A stretch of DNA of 64,000 nt from Bryobacteraceae bacterium (GTDB lineage: Bacteria; Acidobacteriota; Terriglobia; Bryobacterales; Bryobacteraceae): NCBI GenBank assembly GCA_019752335.1, contig JAIEMJ010000003.1:241646-305645 (forward strand). Direction: 5' to 3'. The position numbers were made by a program, and so were the translations under genes. The notes beneath the pieces are model-generated. The model had not been told where the DNA came from. It ran no database searches and saw only the letters and a list, made by a program, of their open reading frames with translations. Shown one piece after another: positions 46,601 to 53,900 of this stretch; within the stretch, counting starts at the first letter, position 1; every line of letters begins with the position of its first letter.

Positions 46601-47369
46601 CGTGGCGGCCACGGAGGGCACTTCGCCCTACCGTTTCGCCATCACCTCGGGCGTTCTCCCGGCGGGCCTGCTCTTCAATACCGCCACCGGCGCCATCTCC
46701 GGTACACCGAACGCGAATACGTCGGGCACCTACCAGGTGACGGCCACCGCGATTGACTCCGCCAATGTCCCGGTTACCGGCACGGTTAGCTTCACGCTCA
46801 CCGTCGCGGGCGGCCTGGTACTGGCTTCCTCCACCGCGTCGCCCATCGCCGGCACCTTCGGCACGGCCAACGCGACCGTCACCACGGTGAGCGCCACGGG
46901 CGGCGTCTTCCCCTACACCTACGCCATCACCACGCCGAGTTCGCTGCCGACGGGCATGTCGATCAATCCGGCCACCGGTGTGGTCGCCATCACCGCTCTG
47001 ACGCCGGCCGGCAACTACACGGTTACCGTCACCGCGACTGACTCGACGTCCGGCACCCCGCTTACCGGCACCGTCACCTTCGCCATCAACGTCGGACTGC
47101 TCATGACGCCGTCCAACACCCTCAGCCCCACGGCCGGCACCGGCGGCCCGGTCCGCACCATCACCGCGACGGGCGGCACGGGCACCATCACCTACGCCAC
47201 CGCTACGGCCGGCTTCACCGTGGACGCCAGCACCGGCGTAGTCTCCTCGACGAACGCCGCGACAGCCGGCTCCTACACGGTGATCGTCACCGCTACTGAC
47301 GGCACCGCCGCTCCGGGAGCCGCTTCGGCCGCTACCGGGACGGTGAGCTTCACGGCGGTCATTCAGTAA
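43668..47369 (+). CDS. Large secreted Ig-like/Soli_cterm surface protein
   Basis: The product is 1233 residues from ATG 43668, which has GAAGGAAG 9 bp upstream; an ATG at 43641 lacks such a site. An N-terminal signal helix (LLSAACLFMVVSLFSATQLHA) is followed by three Ser/Thr-rich BACON-like beta domains. Next is a Soli_cterm-like module (about residues 590-850, SPGLFTIGSNGQG, VQIYLTGLGMP). Three putative Ig (He_PIG) repeats close it, e.g. GVLPAGLLFNTATGAISGTP. Cysteine pairs occur in the first domains. It is likely a cell-surface adhesin or matrix protein. It stands alone with its own strong terminator. Confidence 0.85.
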   Translation: MKKQDRKRTRFQAARSLLSAACLFMVVSLFSATQLHATLTATPASVALSCSTTTGPGTAVTVVVRPTTPIAAGGSPIAFTLGSLPAGIVVTPSTTQTLTTSNQTAGITFTIRSADGCAGATSGTNAVSFRFQVGGVNNATVSISHVVTATASALSATPTAVALTCVLNGSTYTPGVAQTVTVASSVPSASGGTPFTVDTSASGSTGAAATWATVTPTTQQIPNASASTTISVVAATGCGGFAVGTTNSTTVTLLNAPAPARVIPVTLRIIPPTTLSSGPASASLTYVKGSNTPGRADVTITAASGTPFFTVDSTSLPIWLTCDAMSGTAPRALRFSSTTVADTLAAGVYRATVRIRVANFGDLQIPVSLSVNNPPPRLTVSEGTTRNIPWTVGQPVPTLLITAASSDSPIPYTVTTGGNLAPIVAASQQSGLAYSFGSPIPVSFDPLLFASATPGNTLTGTVTLTWGNPSRTVVVTINVQIQSASATVSGISPATLPTAAPGTTFTLVLTGSEFISSSDPSVRTRVGLVSSGGLVNNTNIQANVVNGSNIILTIVAPAVADTALPFSPTGTGGSVVIGVCNPFNGVCNTPTGSAVLTIGNNPIVQGVTSASSYQQVNPPALQTVAPFDMISIFGSSFCSSNGTGCSSSQVLYGTPDPATLTYPRSISPDAAGASQRSTVVTFQTTGSTPTVIATAPILFGTNSQINVMAPAALSAHAGTTVNVVVSFGFGTGATQRTSAPFPVSIVATSPGLFTIGSNGQGDGAILDSNWAVVTPTNPAAIRTNAGSVSGGVSDTVQIYLTGLGMPSTGADNASAGSSGGAVWGTDCVSTSSFLTSLNANASSSLTSLDGTVILSSLLNTNRLVPCIASGSANSPTVTIGGRNAVVSYAGFLPDSIAGLYQINAKLPVNGLASLTDSTGATLSSITAPVQLPVIVTANSRSSQTGVNIWVAPRLRVTGPSGAGLTGRVGIAWASSNNVVAATEGTSPYRFAITSGVLPAGLLFNTATGAISGTPNANTSGTYQVTATAIDSANVPVTGTVSFTLTVAGGLVLASSTASPIAGTFGTANATVTTVSATGGVFPYTYAITTPSSLPTGMSINPATGVVAITALTPAGNYTVTVTATDSTSGTPLTGTVTFAINVGLLMTPSNTLSPTAGTGGPVRTITATGGTGTITYATATAGFTVDASTGVVSSTNAATAGSYTVIVTATDGTAAPGAASAATGTVSFTAVIQ

Positions 47370-47402
47370 CCCGAGAGCGCCACAGCGCTTCTCTCAACCA
47401 AG

Positions 47403-47440
47403 AACGGCGGGGGCCTTACCGGGCCCCCGCCGTTTTTCTT
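47403..47440 (+). terminator. Rho-independent terminator of the Ig-like protein gene
   Basis: A perfect 13-bp GC-rich stem (AACGGCGGGGGCC paired with GGCCCCCGCCGTT) has a 6-base loop and is followed by TTTCTT. It lies 34 bp after the stop of the surface protein gene. It is the strongest terminator seen in the window. Confidence 0.93.
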
Positions 47441-47573
47441 TGTTTCGGAGACTTTAGTCGGGGCACACCAGGGCCGCCCTCCGGCGTAGCGGAACGGCTG
47501 TCGTCATGCCAGTGCTGCTGCTCGAAGCCCTCCCTGCCAGTGCGAAACAGCGGCCCGCAGCCATCAAGGACGC

Positions 47574-47918
47574 TCAAGCGCTCTTCAGTCGCTGCTCGGC
47601 GTCCATCACGTTGGCGAGAATCGCATTGATCCGGCTCAAATGACCCGGCCCCTTCGATCTCAGCCACGTGAGGACATCGTTCTGGACGCGAAACGAAATC
47701 AGCGTCGTCTTGGATCGCAGCCGGTACGGCACCATCTCTGCGAGTTGCTCGTCGGTCAACGGAGGTATATCGGACACGTCTATCGCGGAGTCCGGCTGCT
47801 CGGCCAGTCGCGCCAGCCGTTCGCGCTGTGCCTTCGTAATTGGTTTACTGAAAATACGCTCGGCGCTCACTCTTACGAGCTTTTCTGGCCGAGATGATGC
47901 GGACAATTTCTTCGCCAT
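47574..47918 (-). CDS. brnA: BrnA-type antitoxin
   Basis: A 114-residue protein from ATG 47918, preceded by GGGAGG. The C-terminal part (TTLISFRVQNDVLTWLRSKGPGHLSRINAIL) is the ribbon-helix-helix-like DNA-binding domain of BrnA; the N-terminal part is longer than usual and charged. BrnA neutralises the RNase BrnT and represses the operon. It overlaps the upstream brnT by 74 bp in another frame. Its partner is broken here, so BrnA may survive as an orphan regulator. Confidence 0.82.
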   Translation of the reverse strand: MAKKLSASSRPEKLVRVSAERIFSKPITKAQRERLARLAEQPDSAIDVSDIPPLTDEQLAEMVPYRLRSKTTLISFRVQNDVLTWLRSKGPGHLSRINAILANVMDAEQRLKSA

Positions 47919-48132
47919 CGCTTGCCTCCCTGTAAACATGAACCACTAACAGAATCGGCTCTAACCCGGCGGCCAGCCCAAGAGCATGTCAACGCGGTTC
48001 GCCCGTCTCGTCGATTCGATCTTCCCTCAGCGTCACGTGAGGATCCGCGAATACAAATGCCGCCAATGCGAAATCGATTCCGTGCTTGTGAAGATTGGCT
48101 CGATTCTTGTTCGGGTCCCATTCGAATTGCAT
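47845..48132 (-). pseudogene. brnT: brnT toxin gene interrupted by one nonsense codon
   Basis: The frame starts MQFEWDPNKNRANLHKHGID, the classic BrnT N-terminus, and runs 47 codons to a TGA at 47989-47991. Reading past the stop in the same frame gives 47 more codons with HALGLA, ILLVVHVYRE and IVRIISARKARKSERRAYF, the standard BrnT C-terminus. The total of 95 codons is the family length. BrnT homologues usually have Trp at the stop position (RW.tiG), so a single TGG to TGA change is the likely lesion. A sequencing error or stop read-through remains possible. Confidence 0.85.
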
Positions 48133-48329
48133 CGGTCGATACAAGTGTATATACGAGAGCCGCGGAAAGCAAGTCGCAGTCGTGTCTATGTCGGAATCGC
48201 TTCGCCCACTCGACATCAAACTGGACGATCTTATTTTTCGTACCTAGTTTTGCCAAGCGCCTGGCACTTCCAACCCCTTCTCGACGAACGCCACGCTGGC
48301 CGGCTCCTACAGGCGGCCAGTTCTACCGG

Positions 48330-48685
48330 CGCGGTCGTCTCCCGCCCGAAGTGGCCCAAATGACGCCGGGCAGTGCCCCGATTTTCGAACTGGCTGGACT
48401 TTCATGGGCGCTTCTTTCGCCTACATCCTCTTCATCGGCGTTGCGGAGATCATTGGTGCTTGGCTGCTACTCTGGGAACGCACGAAGCTTCTCGGGGTGG
48501 CGATCCTGCTGCCCATCATGGTCAACATCATCGTCTTCGACGCCATCTTCTTTGAAAATGCCGGTGGCTACGGCGCCTTAGCCAGCGCCACCATTTACAC
48601 CATCCTGCTCTTTGTGATCCTGGCCCTGAACCAGGAAAGCGTGCGCCCTGCCGTCGAAGCTCTCTTACGCCCAGCCCACGGGTGA
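48330..48685 (+). pseudogene. Decayed DoxX-like membrane protein gene
   Basis: The intact 3' part (from ATG 48404, 93 residues) reads MGASFAYILFIGVAEIIGAW, LLLWERTKLLG and LPIMVNIIVFDAIFF, a DoxX/DoxD-like helix set. The matching upstream piece (LPPEVAQMTPGSAPIFELAG) sits in a different frame ending around 48400, so a frameshift lies at the GGACTTTC near 48395-48403. The first about 40 residues, including the first membrane helix, are not found. The lower-GC brn block starts just upstream. Translation from 48404 alone cannot be excluded. Confidence 0.6.
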
Positions 48686-48786
48686 AAGTCAGCCTCAAGC
48701 AGACGCTGGTCGCCCTGGGTTTGATGGCCGCTCTTTTCGTTTTCGATCAGTTGCTGGTGAATCTCCTGGGACACGGCCGCGGCTGA
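48682..48786 (+). CDS. 34-residue single-helix membrane peptide
   Basis: A GTG inside the doxX stop (GTGA) opens a short frame with a lysine-flanked hydrophobic helix (TLVALGLMAALFVFDQLLVNLL). The coupling and hydrophobicity suggest it was the second gene of the doxX operon. It is too short to be sure of. Confidence 0.4.
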   Translation: MKVSLKQTLVALGLMAALFVFDQLLVNLLGHGRG

Positions 48787-48979
48787 TGGCCCAGAATCCT
48801 GTGAAGTCGCGATAGCGACCTTAAACTAGAACTCGGCGAGCGGTCGTACTGTTCGCCGCCACGGATATCGGCCATGCTTGGTACGGAGCCGGCGGCGGTC
48901 CTAGTCTTCGCTACAACTGCGCCGAGCTATCCCATGCAGCCCCCACCAACTCCTGATCGCAGTCTGGTTATACTAATGT

Positions 48980-49216
48980 ATGAAAACGGCGGTGTCCATT
49001 CCTGACGCGATCTTTGAACAGGCTGAGGTGTTCGCACGTCGTGCCAAGCGGTCCCGCAGCCAACTCTTCAGCGATGCCCTTGCCGAGTATCTGGCCCGCC
49101 ATTCCGGAGACGAAATCACCGATGCCATGAATCGGGTAATTGACGCCACGGGCAATGCGGCCGATCCTTTTGCGTCCGCTGCTTCCCAACGCGCCCTGGC
49201 ACGCGTTGAATGGTAG
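48980..49216 (+). CDS. mazE: MazE-type antitoxin (ribbon-helix-helix)
   Basis: A 78-residue protein whose N-terminus (MKTAVSIPDAIFEQAEVFA, SRSQLFSDALAEYLARH) is a ribbon-helix-helix DNA-binding domain. The tail (DPFASAASQRALARVEW) is the disordered toxin-binding part. It overlaps the MazF-like gene by 7 bp. It binds the toxin and represses the operon. Confidence 0.87.
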   Translation: MKTAVSIPDAIFEQAEVFARRAKRSRSQLFSDALAEYLARHSGDEITDAMNRVIDATGNAADPFASAASQRALARVEW

Positions 49217-49572
49217 TCGTCGGGCAGGGTGAGGTCTGGTGGGCTGATCTGCCCTCGCCTACGGGTTCAGGATCTGGGTATCGCAGGCCGGTCGTCATCG
49301 TCCAAAGCGATCACCTGAATCGCAGCCGCCTGGCGACCGTGGCATGTGTGCCGCTCACGAGCAACCTGAAGTATGCCGAAGCTCCAGGCAACGTTTTGCT
49401 AAGCGCACGGGCGGCAGGCTTGCCCAAGGATTCGGTGGCCAATCCGACCCAGATCGTCAGCCTGGACAGGGAACTATTGACCGAGCGAATCGCGAAATTG
49501 AGCAAGAATGCACTGGCGTCAATCCTTACCGGCATCGATAGCTGTACGGGTTGGCGGAACCACGCCAAATGA
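49210..49572 (+). CDS. mazF: MazF/PemK-type endoribonuclease toxin
   Basis: A 120-residue toxin with the MazF signature GEVWWADLPSPTGSGSGYRRPVVIVQSD split over the first strands, then VACVPLTSN, GLPKDSVANPTQI and a final helix. The conserved Arg (RRPVV) and Ser/Thr (PLTSN) needed for mRNA cleavage are present. It forms a standard operon with its antitoxin and appears intact. Confidence 0.9.
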   Translation: MVVVGQGEVWWADLPSPTGSGSGYRRPVVIVQSDHLNRSRLATVACVPLTSNLKYAEAPGNVLLSARAAGLPKDSVANPTQIVSLDRELLTERIAKLSKNALASILTGIDSCTGWRNHAK

Positions 49573-49589
49573 TTCCCGTGACAGGAGGC

Positions 49590-50396
49590 TTAACGCCGCT
49601 TTTCCGGTTCCGCGCCGCGGAGCTTCTGGAAGCGGGCGAACTCCTCCGTGGCCTGTTCCTTCTGGCCGGACTTGGTCAGCCATTGGCCGAGTAAGTAGTG
49701 CGGCTCCGCGTATTGGGGATCCAGTTCGGCGGAGCGGCGCAGCCAGCGTTCGGCCCGCGGCCATTGGTCGAGCCGCGTGAGCGCCTTGGCGGCCAAGTAG
49801 CAGTTGCGCGCGCTACCCGGGTTGCGCGTAGCGGCCTCCACTGCCAGATCAAAGGCGCGCCGATTCTGGTCCTGCTTCATCAGCAACTCCGCCAGATTGG
49901 CGTAAGCCCAATCATAAGTCGGCTGATCTTTTTGCACCAGCGCGATGGCCCGCGTATGCGCCCGGACCGCCTCGTCCACCTTGCCCACGCCTTCCAAAGC
50001 GAGCCCGAGATTATCCCAAGCGCGGAAGTGGCCGGGGTCCGCAAGGACGATGGCCTCGAATTGCTCCACCGCCTGCGGATGGCGTCCATTGGCATAGTAA
50101 ATGCGCCCCAAAGCGTACCGCGCCTCCGCCGACTTCGGCTCGCGTTGCACCACCTCGGCCAGCAGCGCCATGGCGTCGGTATCGCGGGAAAGCAGGTAGA
50201 GCAAGTTGCCCTTCAGCACCAGCGCGCCCAGCCGCTGTGGCTCTAGGTTGAGGCAATGGTCAACGGCGCGCAAGGCTTCGGGGAGTTGCTGGACCGAGAG
50301 CAGGCGTTGGGCTTCTGTGAGGTCCGTGGCGCAACCGGCGCCCCTAAGCACGATGGCGCTGGCGAGCCCCGCCAGCGCCATTTTTCGAGCGATCAC
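49590..50396 (-). CDS. TPR-repeat lipoprotein-like protein
   Basis: A 268-residue protein made of about five TPR repeats (e.g. AEARYALGRIYYANGRHPQAV, DNLGLALEGVGKVDEAV). The N-terminus (MALAGLASAIVLRGAGC) resembles a lipoprotein signal, though the residues before Cys are not ideal. TPRs mediate protein-protein contacts; the partner is unknown. It is 23 bp from the DUF1223 gene on the same strand and probably co-transcribed. Confidence 0.8.
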   Translation of the reverse strand: MIARKMALAGLASAIVLRGAGCATDLTEAQRLLSVQQLPEALRAVDHCLNLEPQRLGALVLKGNLLYLLSRDTDAMALLAEVVQREPKSAEARYALGRIYYANGRHPQAVEQFEAIVLADPGHFRAWDNLGLALEGVGKVDEAVRAHTRAIALVQKDQPTYDWAYANLAELLMKQDQNRRAFDLAVEAATRNPGSARNCYLAAKALTRLDQWPRAERWLRRSAELDPQYAEPHYLLGQWLTKSGQKEQATEEFARFQKLRGAEPEKRR

Positions 50397-50419
50397 ACCG
50401 TCAGGCTAGCATAATCGCT

Positions 50420-51130
50420 TTAGGGCAAAAGCGCGGCGCCGAGCACCGGACCTTGATTCTTCGCTTGCACAAAGACCACGGCGCGCTGACGCGGGCCCGT
50501 TGGCTTGAGGACGGCGTCCTTCGCGAAGGCCATGCCCTTCGCTGCCGTGCCGATCGGCATCAACGTGCGGACCACGGCCGCGTGATGCAGTTCGCGTCCG
50601 CCGTTCTCCCCGCGCGCGACGCGCGTGACGGCCTCGGGCTCCACCAGCGCGATCATCACCTCCGCGGCTTCGGGCACCGCGTCGACATCCACATGCACCG
50701 TCCAGGCCCCGGACTGCCGGTCCACCGACGTCAGGCGCACCGCCGTCTTGGGATGCTTGGCGGCGTTGCTAATAGCCAGCAGCGCGCGGCGCGAGTCACT
50801 GCCGACGAATTCCGTCTGGCCGTCCACCACCATTTGCGGCGTGTAGTTGCCGCCCGTACCGATGCGGCCCGCATAGCCAGCCTGGCGGCGGGTGAAGAGC
50901 GCGTTTGAGAAAGGGTCACGCCAGCCAAGCTGATCCCAGTAGTCGACGTGCTCGCTGAGGATGATCGTCTCCGCGCCACGGATGGGCTGTTCTTTTTCGA
51001 GCTTGGCCAAAAGCTGGTCTGCGGATGGGCAACTGGAGCAGCCTTCCGACGTGAAGAGTTCCACCAGGACCGGGGTAGTCGACTGAGCGGCGAGCGGGAG
51101 CGAGATGAGTAACGGAAGTAGATATCGCAT
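50420..51130 (-). CDS. DUF1223 secreted thioredoxin-like protein
   Basis: A 236-residue exported protein. VELFTSEGCSSCPSADQLL carries the CSSC redox-like motif diagnostic of DUF1223, followed by LSEHVDYWDQLGWRDPFS and TPQMVVDGQTEFVGSD. Members are predicted periplasmic thiol proteins; the reaction is not known. Divergent from the DegT-type gene, with 61 bp between them. Confidence 0.88.
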   Translation of the reverse strand: MRYLLPLLISLPLAAQSTTPVLVELFTSEGCSSCPSADQLLAKLEKEQPIRGAETIILSEHVDYWDQLGWRDPFSNALFTRRQAGYAGRIGTGGNYTPQMVVDGQTEFVGSDSRRALLAISNAAKHPKTAVRLTSVDRQSGAWTVHVDVDAVPEAAEVMIALVEPEAVTRVARGENGGRELHHAAVVRTLMPIGTAAKGMAFAKDAVLKPTGPRQRAVVFVQAKNQGPVLGAALLP

Positions 51131-51191
51131 ACGTGAAAGAGATCCGGCCCGGCCCTGGCTTTATTCCAGACCGGAGTAAACTGTAAGAACC

Positions 51192-52499
51192 GTGAAACGA
51201 CGCAAATTCATCGGCAGTACCTTAGCGGCGCCCGCTCTGGCGCAGACTCAGGTTAGCAGCAAGCCCGCACTGCTGGGCGGCACGCCCGTCCGCGCCTCGA
51301 AGTTCCCCGGTTGGCCCGTGCAGGACTCGCTCGAAGCCACGGGCCTCGAACAGGTGCTCCGCAGCGGCAAATGGGGCCGCGGCACCGGCCAAACGGTGGC
51401 TCGTTTTGAGGCCGCCTACGCGGAGAAGATGGGGACCAAGGCCTGCCTCGCCACCGCCAACGGCACCAGTTCGCTGCTGATTGCCCTCGGCGCCCTGGGC
51501 ATCGGGCCGGGCGACGAAGTGATCGTGCCCCCCTACACCTTCGTCGCGACCATCAACGCCATCCTGCAGAATTTCGCCCTACCCGTCTTCGTCGATAGTG
51601 ACCGCGACACCTTCCAGATTGACGCCCGCAAGATTGAGGCAGCGATCACGCCGGAGACGGCCGTGTTGATGCCGGTACACTTGGGCGGCAACGCCGCTGA
51701 CCTCGACACGGTGCTGGACATCGCCACGCGGCGCAAGCTCACCGTGGTGGAGGACGCTGCCCAAGCGCACCTCGCCGAATGGCGCGGCCGCAAGGTCGGC
51801 AGCTTCGGCCGCGTCGGCTGCTTCAGCTTTCAAGCGTCGAAGAATTTGAACAGCGGTGAAGGCGGCGCGCTGATCTCGAACGACGAAGCCTTCATCGACC
51901 AATGCTACGCCTTCCACAACAACAGCCGCCGTCGCAACACCGCCGGCAGCGACTTCAGCTATTTGAGCCGTGGCCTGAATCTGCGCTTAACCGAGTTCCA
52001 GGGCTCGCTCCTGCTCTCGCAAATGAGCCGGCTCGAAGCCCAGTCGAAGACGCGGGAAACCAACGCCGCCGCCCTCACGGCGATGCTCGAACGCATCCCC
52101 GGCATTGTGCCGGCGAAGAGCTACGCCCATTGCACCCGCAACGCTTTTCACCTCTATATGCTGCGTTATGACCCGGCCCACTTCGCCGGGCTCCCTCGCG
52201 CGAAATTCCTCAAGGCGCTCCAAGCCGAAGGCATTCCCGGCTCCGGCGGCTACTCGCCGCTCAACCGCGAACCGCTGCTGCGCAACACGCTGCGCTCCAA
52301 GGGCTATCAACGAATCTATGGCGAAAAGCGCCTGAAAACGTGGTTTGAGCGCAACGAGTGCCCAGTGAACGACCAGCTTTGCCAGGAAGCCGTCTGGTTC
52401 ACGCAGACCATGCTCCTGGGCCCGCGCACCGACATGGAGCAAATCGCCGAGGCCATCAGCCGCATTCAGCGCCATGCGGCGGAGTTGGCCAAAAGCTAG
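51192..52499 (+). CDS. DegT/DnrJ/EryC1/StrS aminotransferase with Tat-like signal
   Basis: A 435-residue PLP-dependent aminotransferase, starting at a GTG. The core has the LATANGTSSLLIALGALG segment, PPYTFVATINAIL, VEDAAQAHLAEW and the PLP lysine K217 in SFQASKNLNSGEGG. Relatives make amino-sugars for surface glycans or antibiotics. Unusually, the N-terminus (MKRRKFIGSTLAAPALA) looks like a twin-arginine export signal, so it may act in the periplasm, as seen in several acidobacterial relatives. The EamA gene follows immediately. Confidence 0.88.
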   Translation: MKRRKFIGSTLAAPALAQTQVSSKPALLGGTPVRASKFPGWPVQDSLEATGLEQVLRSGKWGRGTGQTVARFEAAYAEKMGTKACLATANGTSSLLIALGALGIGPGDEVIVPPYTFVATINAILQNFALPVFVDSDRDTFQIDARKIEAAITPETAVLMPVHLGGNAADLDTVLDIATRRKLTVVEDAAQAHLAEWRGRKVGSFGRVGCFSFQASKNLNSGEGGALISNDEAFIDQCYAFHNNSRRRNTAGSDFSYLSRGLNLRLTEFQGSLLLSQMSRLEAQSKTRETNAAALTAMLERIPGIVPAKSYAHCTRNAFHLYMLRYDPAHFAGLPRAKFLKALQAEGIPGSGGYSPLNREPLLRNTLRSKGYQRIYGEKRLKTWFERNECPVNDQLCQEAVWFTQTMLLGPRTDMEQIAEAISRIQRHAAELAKS

Positions 52500-53441
52500 A
52501 TGAAGTCATCCGGACCCCTGCCACCCGGACCCTTGCCAATTGGGCCTTCCACCGTCGTCATCGCCGTACTGGTGTCGATTCTCTGGGGCGGCAACGTCGT
52601 CTCCATCCGCGCCGGCGTGGACTCCGTGCCGCCCCTCTGGAGCGCCTTCTGGCGCATGCTCACCGGCGTCATCTTCGTCACCGCCTGGAGCCTCTGGCGC
52701 GGCGTGCGCATCGTCCCCACCCGCCAGGAAGTGTTGCCGCTCTTGGCCCTGGGCTGCCTCTTTACCGTGCAGATTGCACTGATGAACACGGCCTCCGCGC
52801 TGACGTCGCCCGCCTACGGCGTCGTGATTCTGAACTCTTACCCCGTCTTCGCCAACGTCGCGGGCCACTTCGGCCGCGGCTTCGCCGTACATGAGGAGCC
52901 CATCACCGGCATCCGCGCCCTGGGCCTGGCGCTGGCCTTGGGCGGCGTCGCCTTTCTGGCGCTCGGCCACCCGGACGCGGGCCTGGCGCCGAAGCCGCTC
53001 CTCGGCAACGTGATCATGGTGATCTCCTCAATGCTGCTGGGTGTGCGCCAGGTCTACATGCGCTGGCTCGTTCAGCGCGTCGACCCGGCGCGCTCCATCC
53101 TCTGGCAGATCCTCATCTCCGTGCCGCTCTTTCTGCTGATCGCCTCGGTAAGCGAACCACTGCTGCTAAAGCCGCTCACCAACGAAGCGGTCTGCGCGAT
53201 CCTCTACCAGGGCGTCGTCGTCGCCGGCTTGTGCTTCATCGTCTGGGCGGAGTTACTGAAGAAACACGCGGCCGGTACGCTATCGATGTTCTCCTTCATC
53301 GTGCCGATTTGCGGCATTTACCTCAGCTCGCTGATGTTTCGCGAGAGCCTGGCGCCCGGGCTCTTCATCGGCACGGGGCTCGTGCTGGCCGGCGTCTTCG
53401 TGGTGATGCGGCTCGGGCAGTCCGCGACCGCCGATACCTGA
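52500..53441 (+). CDS. EamA/DMT-family transporter
   Basis: A 313-residue protein with ten hydrophobic segments arranged as two EamA repeats (WGGNVVSIRAGVDSVPPLWSAFWRM; GVVVAGLCFIVWAELLKKHAAG). This is a drug/metabolite exporter or amino-acid permease; substrate unknown. Its ATG directly abuts the upstream TAG, indicating co-transcription with the aminotransferase. Confidence 0.9.
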   Translation: MKSSGPLPPGPLPIGPSTVVIAVLVSILWGGNVVSIRAGVDSVPPLWSAFWRMLTGVIFVTAWSLWRGVRIVPTRQEVLPLLALGCLFTVQIALMNTASALTSPAYGVVILNSYPVFANVAGHFGRGFAVHEEPITGIRALGLALALGGVAFLALGHPDAGLAPKPLLGNVIMVISSMLLGVRQVYMRWLVQRVDPARSILWQILISVPLFLLIASVSEPLLLKPLTNEAVCAILYQGVVVAGLCFIVWAELLKKHAAGTLSMFSFIVPICGIYLSSLMFRESLAPGLFIGTGLVLAGVFVVMRLGQSATADT

Positions 53442-53458
53442 TATCGTAAGAGTCCGTT

Positions 53459-53863
53459 ATGCTCACTTGCCTGCTCCTTGCCCTCGCCTTCAACGCCGAC
53501 GATAGCCAAGCCATTCTCCAGATGGAGAAGCAATGGGTGGCGGCGATTCAGAAGCCCGATACCGCCGCTCTTGAGAAGCTGCTGCATATCCAGCTCATCT
53601 ACGGCCACGCCACCGGTGTCACCGATACGAAGGCCAGCTACATCGGCAAGCTCGCCACGGGCAAACAGAAGTACGCCGGCGTCGAACAGGAAATTCTGAA
53701 GATGCAACACCTGGGCGACACCGTGATCGTGCACGCGCGCATGCACGTCTTTGGCGTGAACCAGAGCGGCAAGTTCGATGATCGGGTCATGCTGATGCAT
53801 ACCTGGATCAAGCGCGAGGGCCGCTGGCAGCTGGTGGCGCATCAGACGGCGAAGCTGCCGTAG
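53459..53863 (+). CDS. Exported NTF2-like protein (DUF4440/SnoaL type)
   Basis: A 134-residue protein with a short signal segment (MLTCLLLALAFNA). It then has a cone-shaped NTF2 fold: QMEKQWVAAIQKPDTAALEKL, YIGKLATGKQKY, and WIKREGRWQLVAHQTAKL at the end. The final W.I..GRWQLVAHQ strand pair is typical of DUF4440. Could be a small-molecule-binding protein or isomerase-like enzyme. It is 17 bp after the EamA gene. Confidence 0.8.
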   Translation: MLTCLLLALAFNADDSQAILQMEKQWVAAIQKPDTAALEKLLHIQLIYGHATGVTDTKASYIGKLATGKQKYAGVEQEILKMQHLGDTVIVHARMHVFGVNQSGKFDDRVMLMHTWIKREGRWQLVAHQTAKLP

Positions 53864-53900
53864 AGTGGCGGCGGGGCGGTAGGATAAAAGAGCCCGTCCC

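Noticed and set aside
47873..48256. 127-codon minus-strand frame across the brnTA locus
   Set aside because: The BrnT and BrnA readings in other frames are family-like; this one is a shadow.
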